Shown: in pieces, positions 8,315-16,806 of the stretch | Layout: each line of letters starts with the position of its first letter | How positions within the stretch are numbered: the first letter of the stretch is position 1 | DNA from: Streptomyces sp. LaPpAH-108 | GTDB lineage: Bacteria > Actinomycetota > Actinomycetes > Streptomycetales > Streptomycetaceae | Length of the DNA: 64,000 nt | Assembly (NCBI RefSeq): GCF_000373625.1 | Contig: NZ_KB891997.1 | Span: 186,001-250,000, forward strand | Reading direction: 5' to 3' | Program-made: the position numbers and the translations under genes | Notes under the pieces: model-generated | The model's database searches: none | What the model saw: only the letters and a program-made list of their open reading frames with translations | What the model was told of the DNA's origin: nothing

Positions 8315-9259
8315 TCACTCCGGCAGGAAGAACCGCCGCTCCTCGGCTCCCCGCTCGTACTTCTCCAGCCGGGCCTGGGTGCGCTCGGCGTCCGCGTCCG
8401 TCATGGCCTGGAGCAGCGCGGCGGCCATCACGCCGGGCGCCGCGTACGAGTCGAAGACCAGCCGGGAGCCGGTGCCCGTGGCGAAGGTGACGTCGGCCTC
8501 GTCGGGCAGCGGACTGAGCGCCAGATCGGTGATCAGGGCGACCTTCAGACCCGCCTCGCGGGCCACCCGCAGCGCGGTCAGCGTCTCCCGCGCGTGCCGG
8601 GGCATCCCGAACGCCAGCACCCAGCTGCCGCCCGCCTCCCGCGCCTGGAGCAGCGCGTCGTACGCCACGCTCCCGCCGTGGGTCACCAGCCGGACATCGG
8701 GGTGGATGCGCCGGGCCGCGTACCCGAAGTACTGCGCCAGCGAGGCCGAGATGCGCAGGCCGAGGACGGTCAGCGGGGTGGAGCAGGACAGCGCGCGGCC
8801 CACCCGGACCACCTTGCCGGGGTCCGCGAGGTCGCGGCGCAGGTTCTCCAGGTTCTGGATCTCGGCGTCCACGGCGGCCTGCAGCTCGTTCGCCCGGTCC
8901 GCCTCGTGCGGGCCCGGCAGCGTGCTCAGCGCGATCGACTGGAGGCGTTCACGCAGCGCCGGGTAGCCGCTGAAGCCGACGGCCGCCGCGAACCGGGTCA
9001 CCGACGGCTGGCTGACCCCCACCCGGTCGGCCAGCTCGGTGATCGACAGGAACGCGGCCTCGGTGATGTGCTCGATCAGATACTGCGCGATCCGCCGCTG
9101 CCCCGGGGACAGCCGGGGCCCGTCGAAGAGCGCGCGCAGCCGGGAGGTCGGCGAGGCGGCGGGCCGGGAGACGGCGCCGTGCGAGGTGATCGCGGACGCC
9201 TGGGCGCGTGCCTGCTGCGGAGAGGGCACCGGCCCGTCGACTTTGTCTCCCACGATCAC
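8315..9259 (-). CDS. MurR/RpiR family transcriptional regulator with SIS domain
   Basis: 314 residues. The N-terminal helix-turn-helix (about 40-115) contains SPGQRRIAQYLIEHITEAAFLSITELADRVGVSQPSVTRFAAAVGF, and a C-terminal SIS sugar-phosphate-binding domain spans about 150-290 (VLGLRISASLAQYFGYAARRI, then LAFGMPRHARETL). Family members sense phosphosugars or related metabolites and repress or activate catabolic genes. No sugar-use gene adjoins it directly. The GTG at 9259 has GGTGAG upstream; an in-frame GTG 6 bases later is also possible. Confidence 0.88.
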   Translation of the reverse strand: MIVGDKVDGPVPSPQQARAQASAITSHGAVSRPAASPTSRLRALFDGPRLSPGQRRIAQYLIEHITEAAFLSITELADRVGVSQPSVTRFAAAVGFSGYPALRERLQSIALSTLPGPHEADRANELQAAVDAEIQNLENLRRDLADPGKVVRVGRALSCSTPLTVLGLRISASLAQYFGYAARRIHPDVRLVTHGGSVAYDALLQAREAGGSWVLAFGMPRHARETLTALRVAREAGLKVALITDLALSPLPDEADVTFATGTGSRLVFDSYAAPGVMAAALLQAMTDADAERTQARLEKYERGAEERRFFLPE

Positions 9260-9312
9260 TCAACATAGCTCACCGTCCTTGACGGCCCGCCGGGTTGGGG
9301 CGGGCGGCCCGC

Positions 9313-11109
9313 TCAGCGCCGGTACAGCGTGATCGAGTACCCCACCTGGCCGACGGGACGGCTGGTCCGGATCAGCCGGGCGAGATCCCCGCGCGCCTTC
9401 GCGGCGGCCGAGTCCGACACCACGAGCAGTCCGCGCACCTGCGACACCGGCACCGCGCGCGGATCGGCGGCGTGGATGCCGTACGCCGACGGCACACCGG
9501 CGCCCTTGTAGACCAGCCACACCCGCTCGCCCGGGTACTTCTCCCGCAGCCGGTCCGCGAGCCTGCCCAGGTCCTGGCCCCAGTCCACGTTGGAGTCGTG
9601 CAGCAGCCGGTGCGTGGCCGCCGGGCCCCCGAACGCCTCGTTGGCGTACGACAGGTAGTACGGGAACACCCGCAGCGAACTCGCCGCCGCCCAGGCCACC
9701 AGCACGCCGGTCAGCGGCACCGTCCATCGATGCCGGGTCCGTACCGCCGTCACGCAGCCCGCCGCCACCGCCAGGAACACCGGCACGAACAGCGCGTACC
9801 GGGTGCCGAAGTCCCGCGCGCCCGTCATCGCCACGGCCAGCAGCAGCGCCGGGGGCAGCAGCAGATACGGCGCGGCGGGACGCAGCGGGCGCAGGACGAG
9901 GACCGTCACGGCACCGGCGGCGCCCAGCGCGAGCAGCGCCAGCGGGGTCTTCACCAGGAGGGCGGCGGGCAGGTAGTACCAGAGCGGGCCGGTGTAGAGC
10001 CGACCGAACAGGAAGCCCTGCCAGGCGTGGTTCTCGAAGGCGAACTGCACGCTCATCCCGGCCCGGTAGGCGGGCGGCAGCGGGAGCAGCGAGGTCAGCC
10101 TGCCGTGCAGTCCGGCGAGCGCGGGCACCGGCTCGGCGGGGGAGAAGCGCAGCAGCGGATCGACCGCCGCGTACACCGCCCACACCACCGCGACCGCCAG
10201 CACGGCCGTCCCCGCCGCGCCCCCGGCGCTCAGCAGGGCCCGGCGCCGCCGGTCCGTACCGGGCAGCGCGTGCCACACGGACAGGCAGACGAGCAGCATC
10301 AGCACCGGGATCGCGGGCAGCGCGCTCATCTTCGTCGCGAGGGCCGCGCCGAGGGCCAGGCCCGTGAGCGGGACGTACCGCCGGGGGCGCCGTCGCGCGC
10401 GCCAGGCCAGCCAGGCGGCCGTCACGAGGAAGCCCGTCACCGGCATGTCCAGCGTGGCCAGCGAGCCGTGCGCGATCACGTCGGGCGAGAAGGCGTACAG
10501 CGCGAGCGCCACCAGCCCGCCCGCCGTACCCGCCAGGTCACGGGCGAACGCGAACACCACCAGGCCGGTCAGCAGCGTCAGCGCGATCACCGGGAGCCGG
10601 GCCCAGAGCATCAGCTCGCCCGGGTCGTTGCCCGACTCGTACAGCAGACGGCGGCCCACGTCGCCCTGGGTGCCGGGGGTGTTCGGGTCGTAGCGCGGGT
10701 CGGCCACCGCCACCCCGGCCGCGATCAACAGCTTGCCGAGCGGGGGGTGTTCGGGGTTGTAGCGCAGACGGTGCTCGTGGAGGTAGTCGGTGGCGGTGGC
10801 GACGTAGACCGGCTCGTCGATGGTGGGTGTCTGTTGGACGGCGGTGGTCACCATGGCGACGGCCAGCTGGCCGAGGAGCAGGGCGATCAGCAGCAGGAGG
10901 GGCCAGCGGCGGTTCCTGGTGAGGAGGCGGAGTCGCGCCGGGGAGAGGACGGCTCTTGGGCCCTCGGGGGCCTGTTCGTCCCCAGGGGCCGCCTGCTCGC
11001 CCCGGGGGGCCGTCCGCTGTTCGCTCGCCATCGCCCGCCCCGCGACGGCGCCCTCGGCCGACGGGGCGACGGCCCGCGTCCCCCGCGCCCGGCGGCGCCA
11101 CCGCCTCAT
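9313..11109 (-). CDS. Glycosyltransferase family 39-type membrane protein
   Basis: 598 residues with a basic cytoplasmic N-terminus and about a dozen hydrophobic helices from residue 65 on. The first periplasmic loop has TIDEPVYVATATDYLHEHRL and NPEHPPLGK, the Asp-Glu pair and PPL motif of PMT/ArnT-like (PMT_2) enzymes, which transfer sugars from polyprenyl-phosphate donors to proteins or lipids outside the membrane. The C-terminus has SNVDWGQDLGRLADRL, common in this actinobacterial group. The ATG at 11109 lies far from a ribosome site; the ATG at 11031 (MASEQRTA) is a good alternative. It is transcribed after the kinase gene, 59 bases away. Confidence 0.82.
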   Translation of the reverse strand: MRRWRRRARGTRAVAPSAEGAVAGRAMASEQRTAPRGEQAAPGDEQAPEGPRAVLSPARLRLLTRNRRWPLLLLIALLLGQLAVAMVTTAVQQTPTIDEPVYVATATDYLHEHRLRYNPEHPPLGKLLIAAGVAVADPRYDPNTPGTQGDVGRRLLYESGNDPGELMLWARLPVIALTLLTGLVVFAFARDLAGTAGGLVALALYAFSPDVIAHGSLATLDMPVTGFLVTAAWLAWRARRRPRRYVPLTGLALGAALATKMSALPAIPVLMLLVCLSVWHALPGTDRRRRALLSAGGAAGTAVLAVAVVWAVYAAVDPLLRFSPAEPVPALAGLHGRLTSLLPLPPAYRAGMSVQFAFENHAWQGFLFGRLYTGPLWYYLPAALLVKTPLALLALGAAGAVTVLVLRPLRPAAPYLLLPPALLLAVAMTGARDFGTRYALFVPVFLAVAAGCVTAVRTRHRWTVPLTGVLVAWAAASSLRVFPYYLSYANEAFGGPAATHRLLHDSNVDWGQDLGRLADRLREKYPGERVWLVYKGAGVPSAYGIHAADPRAVPVSQVRGLLVVSDSAAAKARGDLARLIRTSRPVGQVGYSITLYRR

Positions 11110-11168
11110 GAGTCGTACCGGCGGGCTCTCCGCCGTGCCCAGGGGTACGGCCCCGGGGCGGCCGGGGT

Positions 11169-11852
11169 TCACCCCGAGGCCGGGGAGGGGACGGGCGGCG
11201 TTCCCTGGGGCGAGGGAAGCGCGGCGCAGGGCACGATCAGGTCGGCGGCGTCGCGGGTCGTCGCGATCAGGTCCGCGTTGCGCTGGTCCGGGCCGAGCAC
11301 CCAGGCCAGCGCGTCGGCGTGCGGCTTGCCGAACTCCTCGTGCCGGGCCACCAGACGCCGTACCCGTTCGGCCTCGGCCACCTCGCAGTACCAGACCTCG
11401 TCCAGCAGGGGCCGCACCCGCGCCCACGAACCCTCGCGCAGCAGAAGGTAGTTGCCCTCGGTCACGACGAGCCGGGCGGTCGGCGGCACGGGGATGACAC
11501 CGGCGAGCGGCTGCTCCAGGACGCGCTCGAACCCGGGCGCGTACACGACCTCGTCCGTCTCGGTCCGCAGCCGCCGCAGCAGCGCCGCGTACCCGGCCGC
11601 GTCGAAGGTGTCGGGGGCGCCCTTGCGGTCCCGCCTGCCCAGCCGCTCCAGCTCGGCATCGGCCAGATGGAACCCGTCCATCGGCACATGCGCCACCCAC
11701 GGCGGCCCGTCGGCGTTCAGTGCCCGCGTCAGCGACTCCGCGAGCGTCGTCTTGCCCGCCCCGGGACCGCCCGCGACACCCAGAATCGCGCGCTCCCCGT
11801 CCCGGACGAGGCCACGCGCACGGACCAGAAGGTCTTCGAAGATCGACGGCAT
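11169..11852 (-). CDS. P-loop nucleoside/nucleotide kinase family protein
   Basis: 227 residues. The Walker A motif GGPGAGKTT (28-36) follows strand 1, then HVPMDGFHLADAELERLGRRDRKGAPDTFD, which matches the uridine kinase/pantothenate kinase/FrcK-like group (YggC family). A Walker B-like LVVTEGNYLLL and a lid region RVRRLVARHEEFGK follow. Family members phosphorylate nucleosides, fructose or pantothenate; the substrate cannot be chosen from sequence. The ATG at 11852 lies next to a long G-rich upstream region. The downstream GT39 gene is on the same strand. Confidence 0.8.
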   Translation of the reverse strand: MPSIFEDLLVRARGLVRDGERAILGVAGGPGAGKTTLAESLTRALNADGPPWVAHVPMDGFHLADAELERLGRRDRKGAPDTFDAAGYAALLRRLRTETDEVVYAPGFERVLEQPLAGVIPVPPTARLVVTEGNYLLLREGSWARVRPLLDEVWYCEVAEAERVRRLVARHEEFGKPHADALAWVLGPDQRNADLIATTRDAADLIVPCAALPSPQGTPPVPSPASG

Positions 11853-12323
11853 GGGCCGAGTGTGCCACTGGCGCTCCGCTGGTGGAACGGGTGGCGCGGG
11901 TGAGGTTGGGGGCGGGTGCGGCTGGGGGTGCGTGGGGTGGCGGTGTCCCGTGCCGGGGTGGCTGGAGGGGGTGGGCGGGGCGTGTGGCGTGCTGGGGTCG
12001 CTGGAGCGGGTGTGGTCGGAGCGGGTGTGGTGGGGCTGTGCGGCCGTGGCGCGGGAGCGTGCGGGCGCGCAGCCGGGCCCGGGGCGGGCCGGTGTCCGGC
12101 GGCGAGGCGCGCTGCGGGGCGGGCGGGTGGACTAGGGCGCCTGTCCGGCAGCACCGCGCCGTCGTGGTCACCCGGCCGTACCGGCCTCCGGCCCCTCGCC
12201 GTGCCGTACCCCCCACCCGGCCGTACCGCCGACCCCCACCCGGCCGTACGCCGCGTACCCGCCCAGCCGTACCGCCGTGCGGCCCCGGGAATCCGCCCCC
12301 GCTTCCGGGGAAGGCTGGCTGTT
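11853..12323. other. Non-coding region: G-rich tract and short C/G repeats
   Basis: 471 bases between divergent genes. The first part (11890-12080) is strongly G/T-biased on the + strand, with a potential G-quadruplex at 11908-11937 and duplicated GGAGCGGGTGTGGT. The second part (12165-12285) has about four degenerate copies of CACCCGGCCGTACCGCC spaced 20-45 bases apart. I see no convincing gene; translations here look like random high-GC sequence. Confidence 0.6.
11908..11937 (+). other. Potential G-quadruplex motif
   Basis: Four G-runs of 5, 3, 5 and 4 bases with loops of 1, 7 and 5 bases on the + strand, 56 bases upstream of the kinase start. It fits the usual G3+N1-7 pattern. Confidence 0.5.
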
Positions 12324-13064
12324 ATGACTCAGCTCGGACTGCCTGACACCATCCTGGCCTGCCTGTTCGACCTGGACGGAGTCGTCACGAAGACTGCCGT
12401 GGTGCACGCGGCCGCGTGGAAGGAGACCTTCGACGCGTTCCTGCGTGGGTACGAGGGGGAGCAGGGGCGGCCGTTCGACGCGGTCGCCGACTACGACACG
12501 TACGTGGACGGGCGGCCCCGCGCGGACGGGGTGCGGGCCTTCCTGGAATCGCGGGACATCCGGCTGCCCGAGGGAAGCCCGGACGACCCACCCGACGCCG
12601 AGACCGTCAACGGCCTGGGCAACCGGAAGAACGAGCTGCTGCTCGCGAAGATCCACAGCGGGGGCGTGGAGGCGTACGAGGGGACGCTGCGGTACATCGA
12701 GGCGGTCAGGGCGCAGGGGCTGCCGACCGCCATCGTGTCGTCCAGCGCCAACGCCCGCGACGTGCTGCGCGCGGTCGGCGCCGAGGACCTCTTCGACGTA
12801 CGGATCGACGGGGTCGTCGCCGCCGAGCGGCACCTGCCGGGCAAGCCGCACCCCGACACCTTCCTGGCCGCCGCGCACGATCTCGGCGTCGAGCCCGCCC
12901 GCGCCGCCGTCTTCGAGGACGCGCTCGCCGGGATGGACGCGGGCCGCGCGGGCGGCTTCGGCTATGTCGTCGGGCTCGACCGCACCGGGCAGGCCGACGC
13001 GCTCTTCGCGCACGGCGCGCATATCGTCGTGAAAGACCTCGCCGAGCTGGGAGGAAAGCAGTGA
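12324..13064 (+). CDS. HAD-family beta-phosphoglucomutase
   Basis: 246 residues. HAD motif 1 is CLFDLDGVV (nucleophile D16, acid D18), motif 2 is AIVSSSANARDVL, motif 3 lies near GKPHPDTFLAAA, and motif 4 is FEDALAGMDAGRAGGF. The cap insertion after motif 1 and the phosphate loop fit beta-phosphoglucomutase, which converts beta-glucose 1-phosphate to glucose 6-phosphate. The ATG at 12324 follows GGGGAAGG. Its stop overlaps the start of the GH65 gene (GTGA), so the two are translationally coupled. The pairing matches the conserved actinobacterial pair seen as Rv3400-Rv3401. The mutase would consume the beta-glucose 1-phosphate released by phosphorolysis. Confidence 0.9.
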   Translation: MTQLGLPDTILACLFDLDGVVTKTAVVHAAAWKETFDAFLRGYEGEQGRPFDAVADYDTYVDGRPRADGVRAFLESRDIRLPEGSPDDPPDAETVNGLGNRKNELLLAKIHSGGVEAYEGTLRYIEAVRAQGLPTAIVSSSANARDVLRAVGAEDLFDVRIDGVVAAERHLPGKPHPDTFLAAAHDLGVEPARAAVFEDALAGMDAGRAGGFGYVVGLDRTGQADALFAHGAHIVVKDLAELGGKQ

Positions 13065-15409
13065 TCACGGAGCGCGCCTACACCGTCGAACCGTGGACCG
13101 TCCGCGAGACGGCACTCGACCTGGACATCCTCGCCCAGAGCGAGTCGGTCTTCGCCCTGTCCAACGGCCATGTCGGCTGGCGCGGCAACCTCGACGAGGG
13201 CGAGCCGCACGGCCTGCCCGGCAGCTATCTCAACGGCGTGCACGAGCTGCACCCGCTGCCGTACGCCGAGGCCGGGTACGGCTACCCGGAGTCCGGCCAG
13301 AGCGTCATCGACATCACCAACGGCAAGATCCTGCGGCTGCTCGTCGACGACGAGCCGTTCGACCTGCGCTACGGCCGCCTCGTCTCCCACGAACGCGTCC
13401 TCGACATGCGGCGCGGCGTCCTGGAACGCACCTGCGAGTGGACCTCGCCCGCCGGGTCCACCGTCCGGGTCCGCGCCACCCGGCTGGTCTCGCTCACCCA
13501 GCGCGCGGTGGCCGCCATCGCCTACGAGGTGGAGGCCGTCGGGCGGCGCAGCCGGGTCGTCATCCAGTCGGAGCTGGTCGCCAACGAGAGCCTGCCGGGG
13601 CCCAACGGCGACCCCCGCGCCGCGATGACCCCGCACTCCCCGCTGGAGCAGGAGGACGGCTTCGCCTCCGGCGAGCGGCTGCGTCTGGTCCACCGCACCA
13701 AGCGCAGCGGGCTGCGGGTCGCCGTCGCCGCCGACCACGTCGTCTCCGGGCCCGGCCGCACCACCAGCCGCAGCGAGAGCGGCACCGACGTCGCCCGGCT
13801 CACCGTGACCTCCGTCCTGGAGCCGGGCCAGACCCTGCGGGTGGAGAAGACGGTCGCGCACGGCTGGTCCGGCACCCGCTCGCTGCCCGCGATGGCCGAC
13901 CAGGTGGACGCCGCCCTCGCCGCCGCCTCGCACGACGGCTGGCAGGGCCTGCTCGCCGACCAGCGGGAGTGCCTGGACGACTTCTGGGCCCGCGCCGACG
14001 TCGAGGTGGACGGCGACGAGGAGATCCAGCAGGCCGTACGCTTCGGCCTCTTCCACGTCTTCCAGGCGGGCGCCCGCGCCGAGCAGCGCGCGATCCCCGC
14101 CAAGGGCCTCACCGGCTCCGGCTACGACGGGCACGCCTTCTGGGACACCGAGATGTTCGTGCTCCCCGTCCTCACCCACACCTCCCCGCGCGCCGTCGCG
14201 GAGGCGCTGCGCTGGCGGCACAACACCCTGGACGCCGCCCGCGAACGCGCCGTCCAACTCGGGCTCGGCGGGGCCGCGTTCCCCTGGCGCACCATCGAGG
14301 GCTCGGAGGGCTCCGCGTACTGGCCGGCCGGGACCGCCGCCTTCCATGTGAACGCGGCCATCGCGGACGCGGTCGTGCGGTACGTCGAGGCGACCGGCGA
14401 CGTGCGCTTCGAGCGCGAGGTCGGGGTCGAACTGCTCGTGGAGACCGCCCGGTTGTGGCGCTCGCTGGGGCATCACGACCACCACGGGGCCTTCCACATC
14501 GACGGGGTCACCGGGCCCGACGAGTACAGCGCCATCGCGGACGACAACACGTACACCAATCTGATGGCCCGTCAGAATCTGCTCGCCGCAGCGGATGTGG
14601 TCGAGCGGCACCCCAAGGAGGCGCACCGGCTCGGCGCCGACGAGGAGGAGAGCGCGGCCTGGCGGGATGCCGCCGAGGCCATGAACATCCCCTACAACGA
14701 CGAACTCGGCGTCCACGAGCAGAGCGCGGGCTTCACCCGCTACCAGCGCTGGGACTTCGCGGGCACCGGGCCCGACCAGTACCCGCTGATGCTGAACTTC
14801 CCGTACTTCGACCTCTACCGCAAACAGGTCGTCAAACAGGCCGACTTGATCCTCGCGCTGTACACCTGTGACACCTGCTTCGACGACGAGCAGATCGCCC
14901 GTGACTTCGCCTACTACGAGCCGCTGACCGTCCGCGACTCCTCCCTGTCCGCCTGCTGCCAGGCCGTCATCGCCGCCCAGACCGGGCACCTCAGGCTCGC
15001 CTACGCCTACACCACCGAGGCGGCCCTGATGGACCTGCACGACCTGGAGCACAACACCCGCGACGGACTTCACATCGCCTCGCTGGCCGGGACCTGGATG
15101 GCACTCGTCGCGGGCTTCGGCGGCATGCGGCGCCCCGTCGGCCGCTCAGGGCTGCGCTTCGCACCCCGCCTGCCCGAGCACCTGCGCCGCCTCGCCTTCA
15201 ACCTCCAGTACCGGGGGCGCAGGCTGCGGGTGGACATCGGCGCGGACAAGGCGACGTACTCCCTGCTGGACGGCCCCCCGCTGGTCCTCAGCCACCACGG
15301 GGAGTCCTTCACCCTGAACACGGGCGAGCCCGCCGTACGCCTCCTGCCGCCGGTGCCACTGCGACCGACACCGGAACAGCCGCCGCACCGGGAGCCGAGG
15401 AATGTGTGA
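13061..15409 (+). CDS. Glycoside hydrolase family 65 disaccharide phosphorylase/hydrolase
   Basis: 782 residues. Domain order is an N-terminal beta-sandwich (about 1-270), a helical linker, an (alpha/alpha)6 barrel (about 320-690, with GLTGSGYDGHAFWDTE) and a C-terminal beta domain. The general-acid motif GPDEYS is present with Glu at about residue 488. GH65 enzymes phosphorolyse maltose, trehalose, kojibiose or related alpha-glucosides; the coupled beta-phosphoglucomutase gene argues for an inverting phosphorylase giving beta-glucose 1-phosphate. The exact disaccharide is not determined. GTG start with GGAGGAAAG 6 bases upstream, overlapping the mutase stop by 4 bases. A GH15 gene lies 2.4 kb downstream. 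Confidence 0.9.
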   Translation: MITERAYTVEPWTVRETALDLDILAQSESVFALSNGHVGWRGNLDEGEPHGLPGSYLNGVHELHPLPYAEAGYGYPESGQSVIDITNGKILRLLVDDEPFDLRYGRLVSHERVLDMRRGVLERTCEWTSPAGSTVRVRATRLVSLTQRAVAAIAYEVEAVGRRSRVVIQSELVANESLPGPNGDPRAAMTPHSPLEQEDGFASGERLRLVHRTKRSGLRVAVAADHVVSGPGRTTSRSESGTDVARLTVTSVLEPGQTLRVEKTVAHGWSGTRSLPAMADQVDAALAAASHDGWQGLLADQRECLDDFWARADVEVDGDEEIQQAVRFGLFHVFQAGARAEQRAIPAKGLTGSGYDGHAFWDTEMFVLPVLTHTSPRAVAEALRWRHNTLDAARERAVQLGLGGAAFPWRTIEGSEGSAYWPAGTAAFHVNAAIADAVVRYVEATGDVRFEREVGVELLVETARLWRSLGHHDHHGAFHIDGVTGPDEYSAIADDNTYTNLMARQNLLAAADVVERHPKEAHRLGADEEESAAWRDAAEAMNIPYNDELGVHEQSAGFTRYQRWDFAGTGPDQYPLMLNFPYFDLYRKQVVKQADLILALYTCDTCFDDEQIARDFAYYEPLTVRDSSLSACCQAVIAAQTGHLRLAYAYTTEAALMDLHDLEHNTRDGLHIASLAGTWMALVAGFGGMRRPVGRSGLRFAPRLPEHLRRLAFNLQYRGRRLRVDIGADKATYSLLDGPPLVLSHHGESFTLNTGEPAVRLLPPVPLRPTPEQPPHREPRNV

Positions 15410-16117
15410 GGGGCGGGTTTGTCGTGGGGCGGTGGCCCCTGTCGGGGGCGGGCGTGGCGCTTCTGCGGGGGTTCGGTGACTGTGCCGGGTTCTCTGGCTA
15501 GGCCGAGCCCGGGGGTGACGACCTGATCCGCCGCGACGCGGCCGGGTGGCGCTGCCGGGCAGGGGGCTTGGGCGGGACGCGCGGCGCCCTGGCGCTCCGC
15601 CGGGGCCGGGAGTGACGACCTGGACCCGCCGCGACGTGGCCGGGCGGTGGCGCTGCCGGGCACGGGGCTTGGGCGGGTCACGCGGCGCCCTGGCACTCCG
15701 CCGGGGCGGGGGCGATGCCTGACCTACCGCGACGTGGCCGGGCGGTGGCCCTGCCGGGCAGGGGGCTTGGGCGGGACGCACGGCTCCTGGCGCTCGGCAG
15801 CCGAGAGCAGCGAGATGCCCCTGTCTTCTCCGGGTGCACCACCTTGTCCGCTTCGGCGGCCCTCTGGTGCTCCGCGCTGCCGTCCGGCTCGCTGCCGGGA
15901 AGTCGTGCGGAGCACAAGTCTTTTCCGGGCCCGGTCTGTCTTGGGGGTCGGGTCTGGCTCGGGGCGCGGGCCGGTCAGGCGGATGCGTCGAGGTCGGGGC
16001 GCCCCTTGAGGTCCGCGCCCCCTCGTTGCGCTCCGCGGCCGGGAAGCCGCAGGGCCGCCCCTGGCTTCTGCGGGTGCGTTCTGTCGGCCTCGTCGGGGCC
16101 AGGGAGGTCGGGGCGTC
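15410..16117. other. Non-coding repeat-bearing region after the GH65 gene
   Basis: About 700 bases without a believable gene. It contains an array with a 98-base period (15433-15790) and then, up to 16117, further degenerate duplications such as CTTCTCCGGGTGC / CTTCTGCGGGTGC and GCCGGGAAG-C-GC elements. Long open frames occur in several phases, but none has a ribosome site, family resemblance or natural composition. Confidence 0.65.
15433..15790. repeat. 98-base tandem direct repeat array
   Basis: CCGCGACG starts at 15531, 15629 and 15727, an exact 98-base period. Each unit continues with GGCCGGG, GCTGCCGGGCA/C, GGGGCTTGGGCGGG and GCGGCGCCCTGGC. Units 1 and 2 are very similar apart from a 3-base gap and scattered changes, unit 3 diverges after about 60 bases, and a more decayed unit precedes them from about 15433. 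Confidence 0.75.
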
Positions 16118-16549
16118 CTAGGCTGTTGCGTCGGGCTCGGGGGCGCCGTCGGGTTCGGGGGCGGCAGGGCCGCGCTCCGCGCTGCCCTCCGCCCCGGCTG
16201 TCAGGAAGCCGCGCAGCGCTCCCGCCTCCTCCGGCCGTAGCAGCGGTACCAGGTGGGCGAGCGCGCCGATGGGGTCGGGGCACTGGTCGAGGGTCCGTCG
16301 TAGCGCCTCGGCGGTGAGCTGGGCCGGGTGCTTCGCGGGACGGTACGCGCCCCGGCGGCCGTCGGCGTCGCGCAGGACCAGGCCCTTGTCGTAGAGGCGC
16401 TTGAGGATGGTGTGCACGGTGTTGTAGGCGAGACCGCCGATCCCGGCCTGGATCTCGGCAGGGGTCAGCGCCCGCTCGGTGGCCCAGAGCGCGGTCAGCA
16501 CCTCGTTCTCCAGCGCCCCGGCGCAGCGCCGCATCACCCTGCCGGTCAT
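16118..16549 (-). CDS. BlaI/MecI/CopY-family winged-helix regulator
   Basis: 143 residues. The winged helix (about 10-80) reads LENEVLTALWATERALTPAEIQAGI, then AYNTVHTILKRLYDKGLVLR and GAYRPAKHP, typical of the penicillinase-repressor family. The C-terminus (110-143) is an acidic Pro/Ala/Asp tail. Family members are usually paired with a BlaR1/M56 membrane peptidase that cleaves them; no such gene is adjacent, so another signal may control it. The ATG at 16549 is preceded by GGGG. It may be co-transcribed with the 68-residue gene 50 bases upstream. Both are flanked on each side by non-coding repeat arrays. Confidence 0.85.
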   Translation of the reverse strand: MTGRVMRRCAGALENEVLTALWATERALTPAEIQAGIGGLAYNTVHTILKRLYDKGLVLRDADGRRGAYRPAKHPAQLTAEALRRTLDQCPDPIGALAHLVPLLRPEEAGALRGFLTAGAEGSAERGPAAPEPDGAPEPDATA

Positions 16550-16599
16550 GGCCGAACCCCGCGGCGCGCGAAGCGGCTGCCCCGCGCGCCGCGCCCGTT

Positions 16600-16806
16600 C
16601 TAGGGCAGCAGCTTCTCGACCGCCGCCGAGCCCTCGCTCTCCAGCTTGCGGCGGGCCCAGTCCAGGTTCTTCGGCGTGACGTCCCTGCCCGCCGCCATCA
16701 CCAGGTCCTCCGGCGAGACGTCCCGGGAGGGAGCGGTGTGGAGCAGGGCGTCCGGGGTGCAGTGATCGTCGGACGACCGGGACTCTTCGGATGTTGAGCT
16801 CGACAT
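16600..16806 (-). CDS. Small acidic protein of unknown function
   Basis: 68 residues with an excellent GAGGAGG ribosome site before the ATG at 16806, which marks it as a real gene. The N-terminal 30 residues are Ser/Glu/Asp-rich and probably unstructured. The C-terminal half (SPEDLVMAAGRDVTPKNLDWARRKLESEGSAAVEKLLP) looks like two short helices. No family is recognised. It precedes the BlaI-like gene on the same strand. Confidence 0.7.
   Translation of the reverse strand: MSSSTSEESRSSDDHCTPDALLHTAPSRDVSPEDLVMAAGRDVTPKNLDWARRKLESEGSAAVEKLLP

Noticed and set aside
9313-12216. 967-codon frame starting near 12216 for the GT39 gene
   Set aside because: The first third overlaps the kinase gene and the G-rich region and is low-complexity; the protein family begins near 11109.
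15640-16320. Several 80-200-codon frames in the 98-base repeat region
   Set aside because: No family resemblance, no ribosome sites, and mutually overlapping frames on both strands.
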